Source: Ricinus communis
Lineage: Eukaryota; Streptophyta; Magnoliopsida; Malpighiales; Euphorbiaceae
Direction of reading: 5' to 3'
NCBI RefSeq assembly: GCF_019578655.1
Contig: NC_063260.1
Span: 10,604,501-10,668,500 of the forward strand
DNA length: 64,000 bases
Numbering within the stretch: position 1 is the first letter of the stretch; each line of letters opens with the position of its first letter. Position numbers and translations under genes: made by a program. Under the pieces are notes generated by a model, which searched no databases, was not told the DNA's origin, and worked only from the letters and a program-made list of their open reading frames with translations. Below are positions 55,750-64,000 of the stretch, one piece after another.

Positions 55750-58337
55750 TTGCCCTTATTGCTTTCGGATTTGTTCTGCTCTTCAAAACGTGTTGGGTTG
55801 TTGGCTACGCATCATCTGCGTGACGGCTGGAAAGTGTTACACGTGTTAGGGGTATTTTGGAGATTTTATGTGATTCGTTGTGCTGTGTTTTCCTATTTTT
55901 ATTTAGGATTTGAATTTATGGAAATTTCTTGAGAATGAGAGAATCCAAATCTGGAAAGCCCAATTAATGTGAAGTTATTATTAACAAATGCTCCAATTTT
56001 GGCAGGTGCTATTGTTTGGAATTTCTAATTTTGGGATTTTTATTTTAGTGACCGTAAATTTTATAAATTGTATTTTTTTATTATATATTATAATAAAATT
56101 AAAAAATTTTATCTAAGTTTAATAATATATATTATAAAAAATAAAAAAATAATACGCATATATAATTTATCTTTTAGTATTAAATGATTTAAAATACATA
56201 CTCTAGTATTCTAAACTAATAAATATATTATAAATTATATATCAATTTTATATATATAAATAAATAATATATAATAAACTTAGACAATAATTTTTTAATA
56301 AAATATTATATTTTAGTAAAATACTATTTTAAAAGCAAGTAACAAGAATCAAATTTGATTAAGTTTATATTACCTTTAGTTTGTTGGAACAAAATGCAAA
56401 TTGATCACTAATTTTATAACACGTGTTCAATTTAATCTTTTCTAAATTTATGAATTTTTTTAATCCAAATTTTTATATATGTAGTTCAAATTAACTACAT
56501 TTAAAAAAAATGAGAAAGTGAGTTAAAAATAAAAAATATAGAAAAATCATAATGTTATTTAAAAACTATATTATAATTTGTATACAGTTAATATAATTAC
56601 ATACTAAGATCTATTACCACAATTATTCTCGTTGAAATCACTCTTATTTCTATCGCTCTCGGCACCACTACTACTATAACTGTCTCTTTTTACTGTCATT
56701 ATTAAGAAAAAAAGTAAGAACATTATAGCAATATTTATTTTATTATTATATTTTATTTAAATATCAATATATTTTTATTTATATAAAAAATTAATTTTTT
56801 TTATTTTTCATTCTATTTATTCTCTTTTTAAATAGTGTAACTCACTCTCTCGTTTTTATAAAAGATAGAGCTAATTTAAGCTATATCTGAAAAAATTTGG
56901 ATTAAAACGTCTAAAATTTTAAAAAAGAACTAAATTGAACCCGAACAATAAAATTAGTGACCAAATTAAATTTTACTCCTAATTTTTTTTATCATGCGAG
57001 ATGCATAAAAGATGTTAAGACAATATTATTAAATATATGATAAAACCTTTTACTAATTTGCAAATTTTTTGAATAAACATAATCTATTTATAGTTATTTT
57101 ACAATATAAAATATAAAATTATCCACTGAAAAATATTTTTTTTTTAAAAAGTTAAAAGTCTAAAGATTTGTTAAATTTGAAAACAATTAAATAAATCATT
57201 ACAAAATATAGTTTTTAAGATTTAATTAAAATTAAAGATTCAAAGTGGATAAAATAAAAGTATAGGGGGCGAGATGCATACAGCTGGATCTTTTATATAA
57301 TATTTAATAAATTAATAATTATATTAATTAATAGATTATGAAAATAATTTCGTTTTATAATAAATAATTAGTAATTCTACTATTTAACAATTAATAAATT
57401 TTAATATCAATTTATTGAATGGGGATATTTTAAAAGAACTAAAATATAACCAAGTAAGATTCGTTTCACTTGCCTTAATATAAAAAGATACTAATGCCTT
57501 TTTACAGTACATATATATAAATTATTGCAAATATTTACTAATATAAAAATAAGATATTTAGTTAGAATATAAATTAATTATTTTATAATATTATTTGAAA
57601 AAAAATTAAAATACCAAATGTGTCACATGTGTAAACAATGAACCGTTACAATAAAAAAACGTTTTACATTGATTTTCTAATAAAATTTAGTTAATTTTTA
57701 ATTCTTTTTGACAGTTTGTTTAATTATTTAAGTGACGTTACAAGAATTAATTGTAAATAACAGTGAATAAATAAGAATAAATAAGTTAGAGAAAAACTTG
57801 TATTAAATTTGTTAAAGCTTTCTATTAGTGCTTGCGATAAATATAAATATTAAAATATAATTAAATAAAAATATTTGTTAAAAACTAAAGATATTAACAA
57901 AAAAATTATATTTGAATAAAATTTTAAATATTATAAAATTGTTGATTGTTGGTGCCTAGATCCTTCGCTTTGGTTCTAATTTTTTATAAAAATTTTAAAA
58001 TTTTATTTTTTTCAATTTACTCCTATATATAGAGATAACGTAGAGCTTTATTTATTATTATTTTTTTTTACTCCAGGAGTTAAAGTTGAAAGTATAGATA
58101 ACTAAACATACTTTTTTCTATCCTTTTTTTCATATGCTAAAATTCATTGTTTTAATTATTAACTAATTAATTAACTTATTTATTATGGCATAAATATTTT
58201 TTGAGCTTTTATTATTATTTGAATTTACCTAAAAAATATAAACTAAAAAAATTTATAATTTTTAAATTTATATAATGTAATATGTTGTAAACTTATTGGT
58301 AAATAATTATTTTAGATTTTTTATTACATAAATTCAA
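55750..58337. other. AT-rich intergenic DNA, SAMDC promoter side
   Basis: Apart from the TIR element at 56389–56978 I see only AT-rich sequence with scattered short repeats. No gene or RNA is recognised. Confidence 0.5.
56389..56978. mobile_element. MITE-like element with ~150-bp terminal inverted repeats
   Basis: The left end (tgcaaattgatcactaattt, gtgttcaatttaatcttttc, tttaatccaaattttt, gagaaagtgagtta) matches the right end reversed (tttaatttggtcactaattt, gggttcaatttagttctttt, ttttaatccaaatttttt, gagagagtgagtta) in the same order. The ~590-bp element has no coding capacity. Superfamily and target duplication are unresolved. Confidence 0.72.
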
Positions 58338-59741
58338 TTAGTTAGTAATTTTAATATTTAATAAATTTAATTTATTGGAGATATTAATTATTAGAATTCG
58401 GAATAAAGAATTCAAACCGGTTAATCTAGAAGAAGAAAAGAAAAGCACACACGTGAGGCGGAGCAGAGGAAGGTGATGGGAGAGAATTGGATGCGGTTGA
58501 TTTGAAGGGTGAATAATTAGAAAAACAAAATGAAGGGAACATACGTGGAGGAGAGGGAGCGTGAAGTCAGAACAGAAATCCAAAAGTGGAATTGTTTGTA
58601 TGGTATTGGTAGTAGCAGATCATCATTATTATCTATCTATCTATCTATCTTACAGCAAATACGACACCAAGTCTGTGAGTTGTGTTTTTGTCCCTTTTCT
58701 CTATCTGTTCCTTGGCCACGCTCGTCTTGCGTGGCCTTTTTTTTTTTTTTTTTTGTGTGGCTCCCGCAGCAGCATCTTTTATTTGTGGTCCCACTCTAAT
58801 CCACTTGCAATTACCACTACACCCCTTTCTCCCACTTCCCCAAATATTCCAAATTGTTTCTTTGGAGATTTTCTTTTTTAGATTTTCTTATCACGTGAAT
58901 TTATTCCATTATTATTATTATTATCGTAAAGTTGTGCATTATACACACTTCTTTTTATTTTTTTACCAAATAGGTCCCTCATCAGCAAGAATTATTAAAA
59001 TGAAACAAACTATAGTGTTCCTCTTGGTTTAATGTTAGCTCATATTTGAGACTATGAAACTTGAGAAAACATCTTGCCTACAATACCCAGTGAGTGGAAT
59101 TGTGAAGTTAAACAACTCATTCAGTCAGCAACTCCCTCATATTCAAACCCCATAACTGATAAATTTGCAGTCAGAAATCAGTAATCAATGTTCCAAATTT
59201 GATTTCTAATCTATCATAATGGACAACCAAAACAAATCCAAAACGATCAGCTCAAGGGATAAATGGATATTTTTGACTTGAGCAATTTATAAGAATTAAG
59301 AAAATTAATATTTATTATTTTAAATCTGTTTTTTCAGCTACAACCACCAAACAAATTGGAGGATAAGAATGCTCTGTCAGTGACAAATCTTTGTATCATT
59401 GCAATGCTAAATTTATTTCTTTTTTGTTTAAAAATACAAAGGTGACCTACTCAGCATCTTTATCAGTATCCATTTTAAGCACAGCTGAGAACAAATAATG
59501 AGCATTCCATCCAAATAAATATATTACCCATTGCTATCACCTTACTGTTATTTCTGATAAAGATTTCGCGCGTGAAACACATGGTTCAATGGATATTGTC
59601 AACTATGAACAGTGATCCAACACAAAAACATTTAACATTTGTGTACCCATCTTCATACATTCACAAAAGAATAGCACAATCAGATTGCATAGGTTAACTA
59701 CAGGATTGGCTCCTCTAGAGAAGAGAAAACAAAAAAAACCT
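58338..59741. other. Intergenic region downstream of the TBC gene, with simple repeats
   Basis: It contains (CTAT)n at about 58630–58650, a T16-type run near 58738–58754 and (ATT)n near 58905–58923. Overlapping open frames at 58530–59032 in several phases are low-complexity artefacts. The right end (about 59560–59741) should be 3' UTR of the TBC gene. Confidence 0.55.
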
Positions 59742-62700
59742 TCATTGCAACTGTTTCTGATTCTCTTTAATTTCTGGTGGTTCAATTGGGTTTCCATTCT
59801 TCTTGTCATACTCGTGTTTCAGTTCTTCCAATCGTTTGGACACCTGAATATCAATATCATCAACATATATATACTTCAATGCTGGAAAATATAATTCGAT
59901 AGACCTAATACATACTCAGACACCTGTACTACGTTTTGGTGTTGGATCACTGTTCGTGGTTGACAATATCCACTGTACTTGTAACTTTTAGTCGGATAGC
60001 CTCCTATACTTTGAGTTTAACCTATTAAACACCTGAACTCCACAATTACTTAACACACAAACACCTAGTAGCTTACACGACAGAGCATGTAATATCAGTA
60101 TCTAATGCGCGAGTGAGGTTCACTTTTGTAATCTGACGTGGCAATAAAACGGGTTCATTATAATTCTTGAATAACTATCATCAAATTCTTCATTATTTCA
60201 TCTTCTTCTTCTCATGCATTTATTTTAGGGTTTTATAAATTTTTATCAGCTCAGGAATAATAACTTTTTCCAAGGCCTTTCCATTTCTATCATCCCTCTA
60301 GTTTCATACATGCCCAAATTCAGATTCCCTTCTTGTACTTCGACCTTTTATTATGGGGTGCTTATACCAGAATAATCAAATCCTTAAGCTAGGATCTCAC
60401 TTTTATTGGTGATTAATCTGTGTCTGCTTATGTTTGTTTGGGATGCACAAAAGACGCACAAAATCTGTTCGAGGAATTGCTTGAGGACTTGGACTCCTGA
60501 AATTCTCTAAAAGGGTTTTCGTGTAGAGGGATTTGGATAATTGGTTCAATGTGATATTTAAGATGAAACATGAAACAGATTTAAACTCAATGAGGTTACA
60601 TTTATACCTCTCGTTTCAGCTTGTGCTGATGCTTGAGCTCTTCATATGGACAAGTACGTTCATGTAGGTACGATTTTGGAAGTGGAAGTTGTTAATGCTC
60701 TTATTAACTTGTATAGAAAGTCTGGGTGTTTGGATGCAGATAAAACATTTGAGGAAATGCAAGTGCAAAATTCAGTGTCCTGGAATTCAATTATTGCAGT
60801 TCCGTGTCCGAAAAGCTTATGGGTTTGCCATGTTGATTAAAATAAATGAGTCAGCACACGAGTGTATCAACTTCTGTTTTTCAACCTGCCATGTGTTTAT
60901 GTGTTAGGTAATTATCGAGTTCAGGTGTCTGATAGATCAAACTCAAAATATAGGGGGCTACCTAACTAAAAGTTACAAGTGTCTGTATGTATTAGGCCTA
61001 ATTCTATAAATAAAAAATTATGCTAGTTATTCCTTTTCTACTAATTTCACATCAATGCAAGAAATATGTCCGTTTATTCAATGAAATTATTTTAACAGTT
61101 TATAAGGACTGTGTTGCATGTAATATCATAAACACGAGCAAGAGAGAAAGAGAACCTTGAACGAATAAGCCATTGGTAACAGAGTATCTGGATCCATTGC
61201 ATCCTCTGGAAAGTTACGCAAAGCATGTATGAGTTTCTCAAAGGGTAACTTTACCTGATAACAAATTAAAGAGTGTTCGTGAGAAGGAGAACAGAATAGA
61301 TGCTGGTGATTTTAAGATGTAAATCAGGAGCGGAGAACAGGACAAATAACACTCACCAAATCATCATGGCAATATTTCAAAAGAGCCAAACCCACTTTAA
61401 AAACGATTTTAACACCCTGGCAGGAAAGATGTGGGAAATACGTATAACTTCCAGACCAAATAATGATGCTTACACGGAAAAACAAAATAATAGTGTATAA
61501 ATTACTGACCTCATAAAGAAAGACATCCCAAATTCGAAGAGCCAAATGGAATGGGAAAGAGTAGGAGAAAACAGTAATAAACCACTGGCTTGCATACATG
61601 CTAGGATTTATCATTTCTTGGGTGAAATGCTCTCCCAGCTTCGGCATATGCTCCCTTACTAAGTGGTCAAACTGAAACAGGTATTGCTGTACAAGAGGCA
61701 AACCCACCTGCAGCACATGTATAAAATACCAATTCTCAGAACTAAAATATATTTTACATTGCTTGGAATAGCAGGCTGCAGGAAACAGGTCTCATGTAAA
61801 AGTTTTACCAATAAAAGGGGAAGACAATGCAGATGAAAAAGCTTGACATAATAATGATGCTGGACAGACCAACACTTGTTACTCAGTTCTTGGTGAATGA
61901 AAGATGTGAGCTTCTCAGTAGACGCCAATTTTCAAAGGGAACAAAGATTAATATACACCTAAGGCAAACTGCTAGCGTCCAAGAAATGGAATAAAAAAAT
62001 CCACCTAAACATCAATGAATGAAAATATTCAAATACTTGGGCACAATCCCCAAAAGTTGTGAAAGTAAAATTACTTCTTCTCCCTCACTGGACTTCAACT
62101 GGATTATGGACCTTTATAAGTTTGTGTTTATCTATCCTTATCAAGGGATCTACATACACAAGAAAAGCCAATTCAAAATAATTTATCCATATATACAGAG
62201 CACCCATACACATAATTGGTTCAGTCTAACTAATTGAGATTAAATTAAATTGGATAACCTTTCTGATTGTAAGACTTGACATTAAGGAAATATAAAAACA
62301 AAATAGGAAAAGAAAGGGTCATGTAAGTTGTTGCAGAATAACACACCAACATTCCAAGTGTTGACTGAATCTTTCACCGGCAATAATAGTTACATATAAA
62401 TTGGGACATGGACAAAAGGGTAGCTTGAATACCCCTGTAAGAATGATAATATGTTAAAAGCTCAAAGGAAAGCTTATGATATACAAATCCATGAAGATAA
62501 TTTGTACTGAAAATAAATGATAGTATCCATCTTTAGGACAATAATTGGAAAATGCCACCATAACAAAGAAACAACAATTACATGGGGTTTAATGAGTTTC
62601 TTTCTTATTTGATTTTCACCTTTTAGCACAACCAAAAAAAAACCGCTGAGCAACATAATAGTAGACTACTAATTGGATTCAAATCTTGAACTTAAAACTA

Positions 62701-63695
62701 AGAAAACCGTCCAACAAATCTGACTACCAAGTATGATATGTCAGCAGAAGACCCTTTCTAGTGAATGAAGTGTACAAGATCAAACTTAAGACAGTTACAA
62801 GGCGCATGACCATGAGTTTGAGAAAATAACCAGGAGATTAAATTGCATAGGATAGCATCAAGTCATAAGTGCCCTGCTTTGCTATTCTAATGATTCCTTC
62901 TAGCATTCTTGCAAAAACACCTAATTTGGCTCATGGTCAAATGTCAAGTACAGAATCATGTTGTATCATACTGCTCCATGTGACACTAAGTTTTTTTTCA
63001 TGAAGATTTATTTAGATATCTCACAGTGAATTCACCCTTCTGATATTCTCAACAAGAGACCCCGACTTGGATTGACAAAACCTAATCAAAGCCTGTTGAC
63101 ATGTACAATGCAAGTCCTAGCGCATCATCTTACTTTATCCAACATAATGTACTTTGCTCATCAATATTCTTCAGGAACCTTAAACTCAGATCACTTATAT
63201 TGACTGAACATTGACTTCTATTACCACATTTATAATTTGGGATATAACCTTCATACAGCTGACAATCTAAACTGAATAGAACCATGGGAGTGAAAACAAG
63301 GAGCTCTTTAAATAAATGAATTACCTGATATAATCCTTCCATTGGAGCATGCACTGCTCCCTTCAGTAATGCAACTAACAGCCAAAATGCATCCTCTTCA
63401 CTCATATAAAGAAGCAATAAACCAGCTAAAAAACCCATTCCCTACATTTTTGACAATGTCAGTGTTATTCTTCATTTAGCATTTCAAGCAAAGATAGGAG
63501 CACTGAGACACAAGATAAGCAGACCTGAACATATCCAACATCTCTGTCATAGACAGAATAAGCTTTCAACACATTATAGAGGGATCTTTGACCGGGTCCA
63601 TGTCTCTGTTGGAAGAAAACATGTGAAGGGAAGGTACGGGAAATATCTCGAATTATATCCAGCTCTGATGCTGATGTCTCATATATGACTAATTG
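59742..63695 (-). CDS. TBC-domain Rab GTPase-activating protein (At3g02460-like), C-terminal 248 residues
   Basis: Six in-frame exons with GT–AG borders: 63695–63525, 63441–63325, 61707–61510, 61416–61357, 61254–61156 and 59843–59742. All junctions are phase 0; earlier exons lie beyond the window. The protein shows both catalytic fingers of TBC Rab-GAPs: the arginine finger IxxDxxR as IIRDISR (visible residues 14–20) and the glutamine finger YVQ (55–57), followed by MGFLAGLLLLYMSEEDAFWL, PKLGEHFTQEMINPSMYASQ, WFITVFSYSFPFHLALRIWD and FPEDAMDPDTLLPMAYSFK. A charged C-terminal tail begins VSKRLEELKHEYDKKNGN. It should stimulate GTP hydrolysis by a Rab on endomembranes. The 1.3-kb last intron contains a MULE-like element. 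Confidence 0.93.
59933..59975. repeat. Inverted copy of 59591–59629 inserted in the MULE TIR
   Basis: Reversed, 59933–59975 matches ggatattgtcaac...gaacagtgatccaacac...aaaac at 59591–59629 with about 3 mismatches in 39. The insert is flanked by ctgtact on both sides. The source lies in the TBC 3' UTR about 300 bp away. Confidence 0.9.
60535..60811 (+). pseudogene. Captured PLS-type PPR gene fragment
   Basis: The plus strand reads RDLDNWFNVIFKMKHET, then after frameshifts SACADA-like text, and from 60646 MDKYVHVGTILEVEVVNALI, NLYRKSGCLDADKTFEEM and QNSVSWNSIIAV. VVNALINLYxKSGCLDxA and SVSWNSIIA are diagnostic of PLS-class PPR proteins. It is only about two repeats long and differs from both PPR genes in this window, which are P-type, so its donor gene lies elsewhere. 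Confidence 0.75.
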
Positions 63696-64000
63696 CTGCA
63701 ACAATGGGAAAAGTGTATCATCAAAATTAACACATTTTGGTCAATAAAACATAATAAACCAAGAAAGAACATTCTTTTAACCAAGTTATTGACATAATAG
63801 CCAACTCTCCATTATTACAGCATTTTAGACTTTAACCAAAATAAGATTTTGGTAGAATAAATTAATGCACTAAAAAGGTGCAAGAATCATCTTTTGGTAT
63901 TTCAATGCATAGCAGACTACAAATACACAGGTTGATTAACTTTTTCCTAAAGAATCTAATGTGCTCCATGCGCCTTGAGAATGCTAGGCCAATGGTATTA

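Larger units (their letters stand above)
59901..60998. mobile_element. Pack-MULE-like non-autonomous element 2, in the last TBC intron
   Basis: Inverted repeats of at least 110 bp: left agacctaatacatac... and right, reversed, ggcctaatacatacagacac..., sharing acttgtaacttttagt, ggatagcc, tttgagttt and acctgaactc. The flanks taattcgat and taattctat form a 9-bp target duplication with one mismatch. The interior carries a PPR gene fragment and no transposase. Its TIRs belong to the same family as those at 31611–32722. The left TIR is interrupted by a 41-bp insertion. Confidence 0.82.

Noticed and set aside
58530..59032. Several overlapping plus-strand frames, 81–116 residues
   Set aside because: Driven by (CTAT)n and poly-T tracts; all three phases are open, so no coding signal.

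Overview
The window is plant nuclear DNA. Genes have GT–AG introns, long P-type PPR ORFs lack introns, intergenic DNA is very AT-rich, and there are nested LTR retrotransposons, a plant L1-type LINE, a PIF/Harbinger remnant and MULE-type elements. The gene set suggests a rosid eudicot. A Malpighiales/Euphorbiaceae source (castor-bean-like) is plausible from composition, but I cannot prove it from the sequence.

Layout. 1–6949: most of a Ty3/gypsy, Athila-like retrotransposon on the minus strand that encodes only gag and protease (TR-GAG type). 6950–13434: AT-rich DNA with a possible unidentified spliced minus-strand transcript. 13435–15456: a mitochondrial-type P-class PPR gene. 18649–19078: a three-exon KIN/COR6.6-like LEA gene. 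21898–23670: a second PPR gene. 23.7–47.6 kb: a nest of mobile elements. It holds an AT-rich tandem array, a 408-bp array grown from the end of a copia LTR, the 3' half of a SIRE-like copia element, a Pack-MULE-like element carrying an LTP-like exon, a dead PIF/Harbinger element, a decayed full-length LINE and, inside the LINE, a palindromic retrotransposon. 48.6–51.4 kb: an RRP7-like rRNA-processing gene with a tandemly duplicated exon. 53.1–55.7 kb: S-adenosylmethionine decarboxylase with its two overlapping upstream ORFs. 59.7–64 kb: the 3' part of a TBC/Rab-GAP gene, with a second Pack-MULE-like element in its last intron.

The host genes have housekeeping or stress roles: organelle RNA processing (two PPRs), small-subunit rRNA processing (RRP7), polyamine synthesis (SAMDC), Rab GTPase regulation (TBC) and stress protection (LEA). 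They do not form one pathway. Their order matters more. From memory, TBC, SAMDC, LEA and the first PPR match the Arabidopsis run At3g02460–At3g02490, while RRP7 and the second PPR match the adjacent pair At5g38720/At5g38730. The window therefore appears to keep an ancestral order, with RRP7 and its PPR head to head but now separated by about 24 kb of transposons.

The most unusual structures are two MULE-like elements with the same TIRs but different captured gene fragments, a retroelement with inverted LTRs sitting exactly at the LINE ORF1/ORF2 junction, an LTR-border tandem array with a 33-G run, and the RRP7 exon duplication.
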